Positions 31,120 to 41,036 are shown, counted from the first letter of the stretch. The stretch: DNA of 64,000 bases from Streptomyces seoulensis (GCF_022846655.1 NZ_AP025667.1:62001-126000); one strand, 5' to 3'. The notes: generated from the sequence alone by a model not told the origin. Numbers and translations: made by a program.

Positions 31120-31998
31120 ATGGGCGAGAGACTGCTTCAGCAGCACATCGCCCGAGGCCGCGGGCCGCCGGACCGTGCAGGAGGCGTCGACCACATAAGC
31201 CGTGACCCGCTTGCTGTCAGCCTTGTCGGGCACCACGACCAGGTACGCGCTCTTGTCGGCGTAGGTGCCGCTCTTCGCCCCGAGAACCGTGTCACCGGAG
31301 TTGATCGCTCGCCGGACGCAATCGGGTACCGGGACCTCGGTCTGGATCAGCGTGTTCGCGCTCTGCGTAGGTCCCGATGGGGCCAGGTCCGTCTCCGCGT
31401 CCTGCTGCGGGCGCTGACTGCCCCGCTGCAGCCCCTGCCGGGCGGTGAGCAACTCCTTGACCTGACCCTTCACGCTGACCCCGGAGAAGGCGCCGACGGG
31501 GGCTGATGCCGCGCTCTGCGCCGCCTTGTCGGACGACGTACTGCCGAGGGACTGCACGAGCAGGGACCCGGCCCCGAGGACGGCGGCGGTGAGCACGGCA
31601 CCCAGCGCGGCTGTCCTGCGGCGGCTTCGGCCGCGTTCTTTCCGGCCGGGCCCGGTGGTGGTGCGGGAGCGCGTGGCCGGGCGGTCCGGTGGGGTCTGCG
31701 TTTCACGTGAAACATGACGGCCGGGGGCGGGGGGCTCCGCTTCGGTCCGGCCCGCTGCCTCGGCGGCGAGGGCGGCGTCGATCCGGTCGGCGATGTCCGT
31801 GGGCATCGGGGGCACGTCCGCCACGGTGCCCAGCAGCCCCTGGATCTCCGTCAGCGCGGCACGGACCTCAGCGCACGGCTCGCATCCCTCCAAGTGGCGC
31901 AGCAGGTCCGCGCTGCGGGACGGCGGGAGAAGCCCTTCGGCCAGGTCGGAGATCTCGGCGACGTCCGGGTGCCCGGTCGTGTCCGTCGAGGACGTCAT
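31114..31998 (-). CDS. Anti-sigma factor of SigM (zinc-finger, membrane)
   Basis: A 294-residue protein. It begins with the ZAS zinc motif H35-X3-C39-X2-C42 (LLRHLEGCEPC). A disordered linker follows, then one membrane helix (about 130-151), and an extracytoplasmic domain ending CTVRRPAASGDVLLKQSLAHP with two cysteines. It should hold SigM at the membrane until a signal is sensed outside. ATG 31998 overlaps the sigM stop as ATGA. A parS site (31699-31714) lies in the coding region and is translated as VSRET at residues 96-100. The longer open frame upstream runs through sigM and is rejected. Confidence 0.88.
   Translation of the reverse strand: MTSSTDTTGHPDVAEISDLAEGLLPPSRSADLLRHLEGCEPCAEVRAALTEIQGLLGTVADVPPMPTDIADRIDAALAAEAAGRTEAEPPAPGRHVSRETQTPPDRPATRSRTTTGPGRKERGRSRRRTAALGAVLTAAVLGAGSLLVQSLGSTSSDKAAQSAASAPVGAFSGVSVKGQVKELLTARQGLQRGSQRPQQDAETDLAPSGPTQSANTLIQTEVPVPDCVRRAINSGDTVLGAKSGTYADKSAYLVVVPDKADSKRVTAYVVDASCTVRRPAASGDVLLKQSLAHP
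31699..31714. other. parS: parS site 4, inside the anti-sigma gene
   Basis: CGTTTCACGTGAAACA, one base from the perfect palindrome. Confidence 0.93.
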
Positions 31999-32747
31999 GC
32001 TCGCCCACCTCCGCCCTTCACGACGGCTGAACCACTCGGTCCGGAGTCTTCGGTTCCCTCGCCCGCAGATCCTGTCGCCGGTGGGACGGATGCCCCGTGC
32101 ACCCGGTTCCGTCCCGCCACGGGTTCTTTCCCACCGCCAGGGGCAGCGGGGTCGCTTCTCCTGCCGGGGGCGCCGGGCCTCAGGTGGGTGAGCAGGGGGA
32201 GGAGCCTGGCCCGGCCGCGTGCGCACCGGCTCTTCACGGTCCCGGTGGGCACGTCCAGAATCTGGGCCGCCTCGGCGACGGGGTAGCCCTGCATGTCCAC
32301 CAGGACCAGTGCGGCCCGCTGCTCCGCGGGAAGGGTGCCCAGGGCTTCGAGAAGCTGGCGGTGCAGGTCGTTGCGCTCGGCGGGAGCGGAGGCCGACTCG
32401 TGCGGCTCCAGCAACTGGTCCAGACGCTCGGTGTCGTCGACGGGCGAGGTCTTCCGCGAGGCCGCCTTGCGGATGCGGTCCAGGCAGGCGTTCACGGTGA
32501 TCCGGTGCAGCCAGGTCGTGACGGCCGACTGCCCCCGGAAGGTGTGCGCGGCCCGGTAGGCCGACACCAGCGCGTCCTGCACCGCGTCCGCGGCTTCCTC
32601 GCGGTCCTTCAGCGTCCGCAGCGCGACCGCCCACAGCCGGTCCCGATGCCTTCGCACGATCTCGCCGAAGGCATCGGGATCACCCTGCACATGACGGGCG
32701 AGCAACTCCTCGTCCCGCACCTCGCCGTACCGACTACTGCCTGCCAT
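31995..32747 (-). CDS. sigM: ECF RNA polymerase sigma factor SigM
   Basis: A 250-residue ECF sigma factor. Region 2 is at about 20-90 (ADAVQDALVSAYRAAHTFRG, TWLHRITVNACLDRIRK) and region 4 at about 125-182 (LPAEQRAALVLVDMQGYPVAE, VPTGTVKSRCARGRARL). About 65 extra disordered, Gly/Pro-rich residues follow region 4, making it longer than a standard ECF factor. Synteny (murJ, sigM, anti-sigma, trxB, trxA) equals that of M. tuberculosis sigM. It is the fourth gene of the DUF6049-murJ operon, with the anti-sigma gene coupled to it. Confidence 0.92.
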   Translation of the reverse strand: MAGSSRYGEVRDEELLARHVQGDPDAFGEIVRRHRDRLWAVALRTLKDREEAADAVQDALVSAYRAAHTFRGQSAVTTWLHRITVNACLDRIRKAASRKTSPVDDTERLDQLLEPHESASAPAERNDLHRQLLEALGTLPAEQRAALVLVDMQGYPVAEAAQILDVPTGTVKSRCARGRARLLPLLTHLRPGAPGRRSDPAAPGGGKEPVAGRNRVHGASVPPATGSAGEGTEDSGPSGSAVVKGGGGRA

Positions 32748-32773
32748 CGTCCCCCTCCGACTCGGATGAGACG

Positions 32774-34489
32774 TCAGCCTGTGAAGTGCACTTCGGTGAT
32801 GGCCTGCTTGTAGCCCGCGCCTGAGTAGGTGGCCGCGTCATAACCGGACATCGGAACGGCCGTCAGCCAGACCAGGACGTAACGCCCCTTCACCGGCTTG
32901 CTGGGCTTCACCGTGGCGGTGGAACCCGCGGTGGTGCTGCTGCCGACCTTACGCATCGAGTCCAGAGACACGGGCGCTGAGTCGGACGTGTAGAGGTCGA
33001 CCGTCGTGTGGTCCCCGGCGTAACGCAGTCCGATCGTGGCAGCGTCGAGGTCCGTCGCCGAGCCTAGGTCGTAGACGATGCCCACGCCCGGCTTGAAGGG
33101 GGCGATCAGAGGGCCCTCGTTGAAGGTCTTGGTCCGCCAGGCCGTCGACGTGTCACCGTCGTAGGTCTTGGCGACATCGCCCGGGTGCTGGGCGTCACCC
33201 TTGGCGACGAACTCCTGGGCCCCCTGGATCTTCACCGGCTGCGGCGCCGCCTTGACAGGGCCCTTGTCGCCCTCGTCCTGCGTCTGCGTGGTGTTCGTGT
33301 CGTTGGAGTTGTCGCCGCGGGTCATCAGGGCGTCGGCGAGCTGCCAACTGCCGAGGCCGAGCGCCGCGATGAGCAGTGCGGAGACCGTCCACTTCAGCGC
33401 CTTGCCCGTACGGCTCTGGAGCGGGGCGGGCGGAGGCTGGACGGGCTGCGTGGCGCCGGGATGGGCCGAGGGACGGCCGTAGGTGCCCTGCTGGTAGGTC
33501 GTGCGCTGGTACTCCGGCGGACGGGTGAACGCGGGCTCCGGCGGCCGGACGCGCGGCATCTCGCCGATCGCCTTGACCAGCTCCTCCGGCGTGGTGCACG
33601 CGGCCTCGTGCCGGGAGGCGGTGGCGCCGTCGTTGACGAGCGCGCGCATCGCCAGCTCGGACAGCCCACGGTGGATTCCGGCGCGCACCTGGTCCGGCGC
33701 GATGAGCCCGATGTCCTTGGGGAGGCCGGCCAGGCCGTACGCATCGCTCTCGTAGGGCCAGCGCTGCGTCAGCGCCGCGTACAACAGGGCGCCGATGGCC
33801 TCGGTGTCCGTGCGCTGCGGGGTGTCGGAGCCCACGCCGCGCAGGGCGGCGTTCACGGCGAGACCGCGGATGCGCCACTGCCCGGAGGAGGTGCGCAGGA
33901 CCGCGTTCGGGTTCAGCCGCAGATGGGCGAGGCCCTCGCGGTGGGCGGCGGCCATGGCTCCCGCGACCTGACTGACCATCTGGTAGGCGTCGTGCGGCTC
34001 CAGCGGGCCGGACGCGAGGAGGGCGGTCAGTTCGGTGGCGTCGGGCAGCCACTCGTGCACCACGTAGACGAGGTCGTTCTCCTCGACCGCGTCGAGGACC
34101 TGCACGAAACGAGGGTCACCGAGCAGCGCCGCCGAACGGGCGGCGGCCAGCACGGCGCGGGCGCGCACGTGGTCGGCGGGCAGGATGTGCACACCGACGG
34201 CTCGCCGTAGTTTCTCGTCGACCGCACGCCAGCTGCTGAATCCGTCCAGACGGGTGACGCACTCCTCGAGGCGGTAGCGCCTGGCGAGTTTGTGACCGCT
34301 GTGCAGTTCAGGGGGCGAAGACGTTCCGAGGTCTTCCACCCCGCCGCTCCCCTGCACCTGGTCGATGTCCGTGTCCCGCTCCGGGTTCTTGGCCACCCCG
34401 TCGGCCGTGGCCTGATCCGCCTTGGCGGTCAGCGGCTCGTCGCCGCTGTTGTCTGCCACGTCGACGGCAGCCGTGCTACGTTCCGCCAC
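32774..34489 (-). CDS. Protein kinase-like pseudokinase partner of MurJ
   Basis: A 571-residue protein. A disordered N-terminus is followed by a kinase-like domain (about 70-310) whose catalytic residues are gone: the Lys strand reads VGVHILP, the HRD loop reads HLRLNPNAVL, and no DFG is present. After a Pro/Gln linker comes one membrane helix (TVSALLIAALGLGSWQLA). The extracellular C-terminal domain is discoidin-like (KTYDGDTSTAWRT ... GIVYDLG). In M. tuberculosis the corresponding pseudokinase is fused to MurJ (MviN) and phosphorylated to control wall synthesis; here it is a separate gene 118 bases downstream of murJ. Start GTG 34489 (VAERSTAAVD). Confidence 0.85.
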   Translation of the reverse strand: MAERSTAAVDVADNSGDEPLTAKADQATADGVAKNPERDTDIDQVQGSGGVEDLGTSSPPELHSGHKLARRYRLEECVTRLDGFSSWRAVDEKLRRAVGVHILPADHVRARAVLAAARSAALLGDPRFVQVLDAVEENDLVYVVHEWLPDATELTALLASGPLEPHDAYQMVSQVAGAMAAAHREGLAHLRLNPNAVLRTSSGQWRIRGLAVNAALRGVGSDTPQRTDTEAIGALLYAALTQRWPYESDAYGLAGLPKDIGLIAPDQVRAGIHRGLSELAMRALVNDGATASRHEAACTTPEELVKAIGEMPRVRPPEPAFTRPPEYQRTTYQQGTYGRPSAHPGATQPVQPPPAPLQSRTGKALKWTVSALLIAALGLGSWQLADALMTRGDNSNDTNTTQTQDEGDKGPVKAAPQPVKIQGAQEFVAKGDAQHPGDVAKTYDGDTSTAWRTKTFNEGPLIAPFKPGVGIVYDLGSATDLDAATIGLRYAGDHTTVDLYTSDSAPVSLDSMRKVGSSTTAGSTATVKPSKPVKGRYVLVWLTAVPMSGYDAATYSGAGYKQAITEVHFTG

Positions 34490-34607
34490 CGTCGTCCCTG
34501 CCTCCCCATCCGTTGCACGCTGTCCGACGCCGAAACCAATTGTGCCCACAGTCCCCCGCTATGCACGACACGCAGAGGGGGACGATGGTTGTGCGACTAC
34601 CCCGGCC

Positions 34608-36905
34608 TCAGCGCCCCAGACGCCCGCGCACCATGCCGACGAGCGAATTGAGCTCGTCGATCCGCATGCGGCGCGCGGCTACGAAGAAGACGCCCAGCAA
34701 TACCGCACCGCCCGCCACGAGCGCAACGAGCGAACCGAAAACGCCCTGTCCGAGGGAGTGCCCGATGCCGTAGCAGGCCGCGCCGCTGAGCAGCGCCGCA
34801 GGGACCGAGGCGATCCCCAGGCGCGCGTACGTCCGCAGCACGCGGGAGCCGTCGAGGTCGCCGCCCAGCCGCTTGCGCAGCCGCCGCCAGGCGACACCGA
34901 CGCCGATGGCGTAGGAGAGGCCGTACACGGCCGCCATGCCCGCCACCGCCCAGCGGGACGGGAGCAGGAAGTAGCAGAGCGCGGATGCGCCCGCGTTGAC
35001 CGCCGCCACGATGACCGTGTTGTAGAAGGGGGTGCGGGTGTCTTCGTACGCGTAGAAGGCGCGCAGGACGACGTACTGCACCGAGTACGGGATCAGGCCC
35101 AGGCCGAAGGCCATCAGCATGAAGCCCATGTTGGTGGCCGAGCTGGTGCCCGAGGAGCCGAAGATCAGCGTGCACATCGGGATGCCGAGCGAGACGAAGC
35201 CGAAGGCGATGGGCACGATGGCCACCGCGGTCGTGCGCAGGCCCTGCGAGATGTCGTCACGGACGGCGCCGCCGTCGCCCTCGGCGGCCGAGCGCGAAAG
35301 ACGCGGCAGCAGCGCGGCCATGAGTGACACGGTGATGATGGCCTGCGGCAGACCCCAGATGAGCTGGGCGTTGGCGTAGGCGGAGAAGCCCGTGCCCTTG
35401 ACGCCCGAGTCCTTGCCGGCGGCGGTGGAAAGCTGGGTGACGACCATGGCGCCCGCCTGGTTGGCGAGCACGAACAGCACCGTCCACTTGGCGAGCATCG
35501 CGGCCTTGCCCAGGCCGTGGCCCTTCCAGTCGAACCGGGGCCGGATGCGGAAGCCGGTCTCGCGCAGGTACGGGATCATCGCCAGGGCCTGGACGACGAG
35601 TCCGAGCAGGATGCCGATGCCCAGCAGGCGCTGGCCCTCCAGCGGGATGTTGTTGACGGTCATGTGGGAGTCGGCCGCGGAGCCGTAGACCCACAGGAAC
35701 ATGCCGAGCGTCACGATGATGACGATGTTGTTCAGGACCGGGGTCCACATCATCGCGCCGAACTTGCCACGCGCGTTCAGGATCTGACCCATCACCACGT
35801 GGATGCCCATGAAGAAGATCGAGGGCAGGAAGTAGCGGGTGAAGGTGACCGCCACCTCGTTGGCCGCCGAGTCGGAGGCGATCGGGTCCGACAGCACGCG
35901 CACCAGGTACGGAGCGCCGAGCATCGTCAGCACGGTCAGCCCGGCGAGCGCGACCATCACGAGGGTCAGCAGCCGGTTGGCGAAGGCTTCGCCGCCGTCC
36001 TCGTCCTCCTTCATCGACCGCACGAGCTGCGGCACGAAGACCGAGTTGAGACCGCCGCCGACGGTCAGGATGTAGATCATCGTGGGCAACTGGTAGGCGA
36101 CCTGGAAGGAGTCACCGAGCACACCGAGGCCCAGCGCCGCGACGATCATCGCGGAGCGGACGAACCCGGTGAGCCGCGACACCATCGTGCCCGCGGCCAT
36201 CACGGCGCTGGAGCTCAGCAGCCCGGAGGCGCGCCCCTTCGCCGGGGCCGGAGCCGGTGGCGCGGAGGTCTCCGCAGGGCCGGAGGGCCCGGCCGGTGCG
36301 GGTACGGGTGGCTGCATGGGGTTCCCGGAGGCTGCCTGGTACGGGGTTCCGCCGCCGCCGTACTGCGCGGGGCTCTGGGCGTGAGGCGGCGGGTAGGAGC
36401 CGCCGGCGCCCTGGCCCGCGTGGGCCGACGCGGCGGAGCCGCTGTGCTGCTGGTCCCGCAGGAGGTGCGCGAAGGCGTCCGGCTCGTGGTACTCCTCGCC
36501 GGAGTGCGAGACGAGGTCGTCCACGCCGACGAACTGGGTCGTGCGCGGGTGGTCGCCGTACGGCATGTGCTGGGTGGCGTCGCCCTCAGGCTCCGGCGCC
36601 GGCGTCTTGGCCCAGACGCGCGGGTCGGGGGAGTACGACGACTGCGACGGCGGGGCGTAGAGCGGCTGGCGCGGCTCGTAGGTGCCTGGGGGCGGCGGGG
36701 GGTGCGCGGCGCGGTCGTAGAGCGCCTCGGCGACCGGGTCCTGGGCGGAGAGGTCCCGCGCCCGGTAGGGGTCCTGGTCGTAGGCGTCCTGGAGGTACAT
36801 GTCCGCCGCGGGCTGCGGCGGCTCCTGGCCCGGCTCGGGCGGGGTCTCGGGCCGGCCCGAGTCCGCGGCGTCCCCGCCGCGGTCACCGTCGTACGGCGCG
36901 TTCAT
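34608..36905 (-). CDS. murJ: Lipid II flippase MurJ (MviN)
   Basis: A 765-residue MOP-superfamily flippase that moves lipid II across the membrane. The N-terminal 230 residues are cytoplasmic, disordered and Pro/Gly/Tyr-rich, as in actinobacteria. The 14-helix core follows: GRASGLLSSSAVMAAGTMVSRLTGFVRSAM, AYQLPTMIYILTVGGGLNSVFVPQL and so on, ending at the short cytoplasmic tail MRIDELNSLVGMVRG. ATG 36905 has GAGGTGGGG upstream. It lies in an operon between DUF6049 and the pseudokinase gene. Confidence 0.95.
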   Translation of the reverse strand: MNAPYDGDRGGDAADSGRPETPPEPGQEPPQPAADMYLQDAYDQDPYRARDLSAQDPVAEALYDRAAHPPPPPGTYEPRQPLYAPPSQSSYSPDPRVWAKTPAPEPEGDATQHMPYGDHPRTTQFVGVDDLVSHSGEEYHEPDAFAHLLRDQQHSGSAASAHAGQGAGGSYPPPHAQSPAQYGGGGTPYQAASGNPMQPPVPAPAGPSGPAETSAPPAPAPAKGRASGLLSSSAVMAAGTMVSRLTGFVRSAMIVAALGLGVLGDSFQVAYQLPTMIYILTVGGGLNSVFVPQLVRSMKEDEDGGEAFANRLLTLVMVALAGLTVLTMLGAPYLVRVLSDPIASDSAANEVAVTFTRYFLPSIFFMGIHVVMGQILNARGKFGAMMWTPVLNNIVIIVTLGMFLWVYGSAADSHMTVNNIPLEGQRLLGIGILLGLVVQALAMIPYLRETGFRIRPRFDWKGHGLGKAAMLAKWTVLFVLANQAGAMVVTQLSTAAGKDSGVKGTGFSAYANAQLIWGLPQAIITVSLMAALLPRLSRSAAEGDGGAVRDDISQGLRTTAVAIVPIAFGFVSLGIPMCTLIFGSSGTSSATNMGFMLMAFGLGLIPYSVQYVVLRAFYAYEDTRTPFYNTVIVAAVNAGASALCYFLLPSRWAVAGMAAVYGLSYAIGVGVAWRRLRKRLGGDLDGSRVLRTYARLGIASVPAALLSGAACYGIGHSLGQGVFGSLVALVAGGAVLLGVFFVAARRMRIDELNSLVGMVRGRLGR

Positions 36906-36951
36906 GGTTACCCCACCTCATCGTCCCTGGCCACACGGGCCGCGGCGTCGC

Positions 36952-39333
36952 TCAACGGTCCACTCTCTCACCCGTGCCGGACGGGTCGGCGCTTTCCGGT
37001 GCGGTGTCCGGCGCAGGGTCACCCGGCTGGTCCGGCTCCGCTGCCCCGGCGGGGGAACCCGGCTCCTCGGGAAGACGGTCCCCGGAGCCGTCGGGGTTCC
37101 CCGAGCCGTCGCCGGAATCCGCCTCCGCCTCGTCCGGGCCCTCTTCCTCGGCCTCCTCGGCCTGGCGGGCGGCCGCGCGCTTGCGCTGGGTGTACATCCG
37201 GAAGCCTGCGAGGACCAGCAGCAGCACCCCGCCGCCGATCACCAGCATGACCGTGGGCGTGACCTCGGTGACCTTCACGTCGAAGGTGACCGGGTCGCCG
37301 TACTCCTGGCCGTCCTCGGTGTAGAGCTGGGCGAGGACCGTGGCCCGGCCGTTGGCATTGGCCGAGGTGGTGAACTTCACCGACTGGCTGTGCCCGCCGG
37401 AGACCTCGACCTGCTGCTCGGAGTACGCCTTGCCGCCGATCTTCAGCCGGGTCGGCTGGGTCGAGCTGAGCCGCAGGTACAGGTGGCCGACGGGCTGGAC
37501 CAGGTTGTTCTGCACGGTCACCGGGATGGTCGCGCTGCGCCCGGAGAGCTTGGTCTCCGACTTGTCGATCAGCTTGACCTGCCCGCCGAGGTCGTCGAGC
37601 CAGCTCTCCACGGCCGCGCGGAAGCCGTCCGCCTTGGTGGCCTGGCCCCGCCACGACGTGGACATCCCGCGGTTTATGGCCCTGCCGAACGGCGTGACCA
37701 CGCGGGACTGGTCGGTGAGGATCACCTGGAAGTTGTCGAGCTTGTCCTGCGTGTCGGCGATCTGCTCGAAGGCGCTCCTCGGCAGTTCCTGCTTGCGCAG
37801 CGACGAGGGGTAAGCCGACGTGGAGGGGATGCGCGTGGTGGCGTCCGGGTCGGGCTTGGCCTTGGCGGCGTCGGTGAGGTTCTCGGGCTGCGACCAGTTG
37901 CCGCCCTGGAGCGCCTTCACGGCCGTGGCCATCGCCTGCGCCTGGCTGGCGGTCGGCGTGCGCTGCGGGGCGACCACGACGCTGCGCTGCTCGTCCTTCT
38001 GCACATTGACCTCGAGGCTCTGTGCGAGGAACTGCTGCACCGCGAGCGTGGAGGTGTCCGCCTTGGTGAGGTCGCCCTCGAAGGCCGTGGACATCCGCGC
38101 GTCGGCGACGACCGCCGTGGTGCCGCCGCCGATGGGGCGGGCGGCGGAAGGCGTGTAGGACAGCCCGGCGGTCTCCCGGAGGCTGTCGCTGCGGGTGATC
38201 ACCCGGTCGGCGCCGGCGGAGGTGGCCACCTTGATGATCGAGGGATCGACCGCGCCCTCCACGGGCCACGCGAAGTCGGTGCTCGGCGTGACATGGAGCA
38301 CGGTCTTCACCGTGAGGGCGGCGACGTCGGTGGCGTCCTTGAGATGGCTGAGCGAGCCGGTGACGCTGGTGCCGGTGTGGGCGAGCGAGGCCAGGTCCGG
38401 GTCGGCGAACGGCAGCGCGACGACCTCCTTGCCCGACACGGACTTCTGCAGACCGGCCAGCCACTGCTTGGCGACCGCCTGGTTCTCGCGCGAGCCGGCC
38501 TTGGTGGTGCCGTCGGGCTGCTGGACCCGGTAGCCGCTCGCCATCGCGTCCACCGCGGCCAGCAGGTCCGGGTCGATCACCCAGGTGACGTCGAGGTCCC
38601 TGCCCAGCTCCATCATCTGCGCCAGGCGGCCGCCGGGGGCGATCTCCTTGGCCAGCTCGTCGTCCTGGAAGACGGGCGTCTGCCGCTCTCCGGCGCCCGT
38701 CCGGGCCGTCATGTGGACGGAGGAGAGCAGCGGCCACAGGAACGTCGTCCTGCTCGTGCTGCCGGCCTCGGACGGCTGCCAGGGCAGGAAGGTCCGCTCG
38801 ATGCCCAGCATCTGGTCCCAGGGCTGCGCCGAGGTCCTGCCGGACACGGATGCGCCGAACGAGTAGACGCCGTCCTTGCTGAGGTCGAGCTCGTCCACCG
38901 GGACGGAGATGCTGAAGTGCTCGGCGACGCCCGGGACCAGCTTGGCGAACTTCTCCGTGTACTTCCCGCCGAGCTCCTCGCCGGCACCGCCGCGAAGATC
39001 GTTCGGATGCTGGGCGATGGCGTCGACGGCCGAGCGGGTGTTCAGCAGGGGCCCCACCCGCAGCCCCACGTGGGCGCCGGTCACGGTCTGCCTGCCGTTG
39101 TTGATCACCGTGCCGGACACGGTCAGCGTGTCGTCCTCGGTGGGCACGCTGGGCGTCAGTGAGTCCAACGCCACGGACACCGAGTCCGCCGGAGCCGCCT
39201 GCGCGGGCTCGGCAGCGGTCCACTGGAGCAGCCCGGCCAGCAGCGGTGCGCCCGCCAGCAGCGCTCCGGCCCGCCGCAGTCGGCGGCGGGCAGGAGAGGC
39301 ACTTGGCCCCTGGAATTCAGCCGCGTCGGCCAC
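36952..39333 (-). CDS. DUF6049 family secreted/anchored protein
   Basis: A 793-residue envelope protein (the Rv3909 type). It has a signal peptide (RRAGALLAGAPLLAGLLQWTAA, cleavage near AQA-APAD). An N-terminal beta-sandwich follows (SVPTEDDTLTVSGTVINNGRQ), then a central domain with a repeated catalytic-like fold of unknown role (DVTWVIDPDLLAAVDAM). A second beta-sandwich (KIGGKAYSEQQVEVSGG) comes next, then one membrane helix (VMLVIGGGVLLLVLAGFRMY) and a long acidic cytoplasmic tail. It always precedes murJ, so a role with wall synthesis is likely; the biochemical function is not known. GTG start at 39333, 46 bases before murJ. Confidence 0.85.
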   Translation of the reverse strand: MADAAEFQGPSASPARRRLRRAGALLAGAPLLAGLLQWTAAEPAQAAPADSVSVALDSLTPSVPTEDDTLTVSGTVINNGRQTVTGAHVGLRVGPLLNTRSAVDAIAQHPNDLRGGAGEELGGKYTEKFAKLVPGVAEHFSISVPVDELDLSKDGVYSFGASVSGRTSAQPWDQMLGIERTFLPWQPSEAGSTSRTTFLWPLLSSVHMTARTGAGERQTPVFQDDELAKEIAPGGRLAQMMELGRDLDVTWVIDPDLLAAVDAMASGYRVQQPDGTTKAGSRENQAVAKQWLAGLQKSVSGKEVVALPFADPDLASLAHTGTSVTGSLSHLKDATDVAALTVKTVLHVTPSTDFAWPVEGAVDPSIIKVATSAGADRVITRSDSLRETAGLSYTPSAARPIGGGTTAVVADARMSTAFEGDLTKADTSTLAVQQFLAQSLEVNVQKDEQRSVVVAPQRTPTASQAQAMATAVKALQGGNWSQPENLTDAAKAKPDPDATTRIPSTSAYPSSLRKQELPRSAFEQIADTQDKLDNFQVILTDQSRVVTPFGRAINRGMSTSWRGQATKADGFRAAVESWLDDLGGQVKLIDKSETKLSGRSATIPVTVQNNLVQPVGHLYLRLSSTQPTRLKIGGKAYSEQQVEVSGGHSQSVKFTTSANANGRATVLAQLYTEDGQEYGDPVTFDVKVTEVTPTVMLVIGGGVLLLVLAGFRMYTQRKRAAARQAEEAEEEGPDEAEADSGDGSGNPDGSGDRLPEEPGSPAGAAEPDQPGDPAPDTAPESADPSGTGERVDR

Positions 39334-39593
39334 GCGCTAGCCCGTCCCTCGTCGTCGTCATCAGTGGTCGTCGGAATGTGCGTCCCCGCATGGTAACGAT
39401 GACGGCAGAGGTGAAGTGCCACGGACCATCGCGCAAGATCACCCCGGAGGGTCCGCCTGTCCTCTATATCCGCTAACGAGCGGAGAGCCGGTGTCCGCCG
39501 CAAGGGCAGCCCTTGTGGGGGTATGACAGGACGCCTCCGCCCCGGTCAAATGGGTGCGCCCCTGGTCGGCCCGGCCACGTACCCTCTTCTGTT

Positions 39594-41036
39594 GTGCCGA
39601 ACCCCAACGATGACAATCCCGCTGCCCTCAGCCAGGTGCAGCAGCGCGCGGTGAGCGAGCTGCTGCGGGTGGCTCCCGTCGCCGACGATCTCGCCCGCCG
39701 TTTCCAGGAGGCCGGGTTCTCGCTCGCCCTGGTCGGCGGCTCGGTCCGGGACGCGCTGCTCGGCCGGCTCGGGAACGACCTGGACTTCACGACCGATGCG
39801 CGCCCCGAGGACGTGCTGCGGATCGTCCGGCCATGGGCGGACGCCGTCTGGGAGGTCGGGATCGCTTTCGGCACGGTGGGCGCCCAGAAGGACGGCTACC
39901 AGATCGAGGTCACCACCTACCGGTCGGAGGCGTACGACCGCACCTCCCGCAAGCCCGAGGTGTCGTACGGCGACTCCATCGAGGAGGACCTGGTCCGGCG
40001 GGACTTCACGGTCAACGCGATGGCCGTGGCCCTGCCGGAGAAGGAGTTCATCGACCCGCACGGAGGTCTGGAGGATCTCGCGGCGCGGGTGCTGCGTACC
40101 CCCGGGACACCGGAGGCGTCGTTCTCCGACGATCCGCTGCGGATGATGCGGGCCGCCCGGTTCGCCGCCCAGCTCGACTTCGAGGTGGACCCGGCGGTCG
40201 TCACGGCGATGACCGAGATGTCCGCGCGGATCGAGATCGTGTCGGCCGAGCGGGTCCGGGACGAGCTGAACAAGTTGCTGCTCTCCACCCACCCCCGCAA
40301 GGGCCTCACCCTGCTGGTCGACACCGGGCTCGCCGCGCACGTCCTGCCCGAGCTTCCGGCGCTCCGGCTGGAGCGTGACGAGCACCACCGCCACAAGGAC
40401 GTCTACGACCACTCGCTCATCGTGCTGGAGCAGGCGATCGACCTGGAGGAGAACGGCCCGGACCTCACGCTCCGGCTGGCCGCGCTGCTGCACGACATCG
40501 GCAAGCCCCGGACGCGACGCTTCGAGCAGGACGGCCGGGTCTCGTTCCACCACCACGAGGTGGTCGGCGCCAAGATGACCAAGAAGCGCATGACGGCCCT
40601 CAAGTACTCCAACGAGCTGGTCAAGGACGTCTCGCGCCTGGTCGAGCTGCACCTGCGTTTCCACGGCTACGGCACCGGCGAGTGGACCGACTCCGCCGTC
40701 CGGCGCTACGTCCGCGACGCCGGCCCGCTGCTGGAGCGCCTGCACAAGCTGACCCGCTCCGACTGCACCACCCGGAACAAGCGCAAGGCGACCACGCTGT
40801 CCCGCGCCTATGACGGGCTGGAGGCGCGCATCGCCGAGCTCCAGGAGCAGGAGGAGCTGGACTCCATCCGCCCCGACCTCGACGGCAACGACATCATGAC
40901 GATCCTCGGCGTCGGCCCCGGCCCCGTCATCGGCAAGGCGTACAAGCACATGCTGGAGCTGCGCTTGGAGAACGGCCCCATGGACCGGGACACCGCCGTG
41001 GCGGCTCTCAAGGAGTGGTGGGCGCAGCAGGACTGA
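39594..41036 (+). CDS. pcnA: CCA tRNA nucleotidyltransferase
   Basis: A 480-residue class II nucleotidyltransferase. Pol-beta motif LVGGSVRDALLGRLGNDLDF holds the metal-binding DxD. The RNA-binding domain follows, then an HD domain (ALLHDIGKPRTR and H-H in VSFHHHEVVGA). Its role is adding or repairing the tRNA CCA end, which fits the CCA-less tRNA gene in this window; some actinobacterial members instead act as poly(A) polymerases. Start GTG 39594 has no ribosome-binding site, and a TACCCT (39580-39585) lies 8 bases upstream, so the mRNA is probably leaderless. It is divergent from DUF6049. Confidence 0.92.
   Translation: MPNPNDDNPAALSQVQQRAVSELLRVAPVADDLARRFQEAGFSLALVGGSVRDALLGRLGNDLDFTTDARPEDVLRIVRPWADAVWEVGIAFGTVGAQKDGYQIEVTTYRSEAYDRTSRKPEVSYGDSIEEDLVRRDFTVNAMAVALPEKEFIDPHGGLEDLAARVLRTPGTPEASFSDDPLRMMRAARFAAQLDFEVDPAVVTAMTEMSARIEIVSAERVRDELNKLLLSTHPRKGLTLLVDTGLAAHVLPELPALRLERDEHHRHKDVYDHSLIVLEQAIDLEENGPDLTLRLAALLHDIGKPRTRRFEQDGRVSFHHHEVVGAKMTKKRMTALKYSNELVKDVSRLVELHLRFHGYGTGEWTDSAVRRYVRDAGPLLERLHKLTRSDCTTRNKRKATTLSRAYDGLEARIAELQEQEELDSIRPDLDGNDIMTILGVGPGPVIGKAYKHMLELRLENGPMDRDTAVAALKEWWAQQD

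Noticed and set aside
31114..32634. 506-residue extension of the anti-sigma frame into sigM
   Set aside because: The first 212 residues are antiparallel-like low-complexity over the sigM coding region; the ATG at 31998 overlapping the sigM stop gives the normal anti-sigma start.
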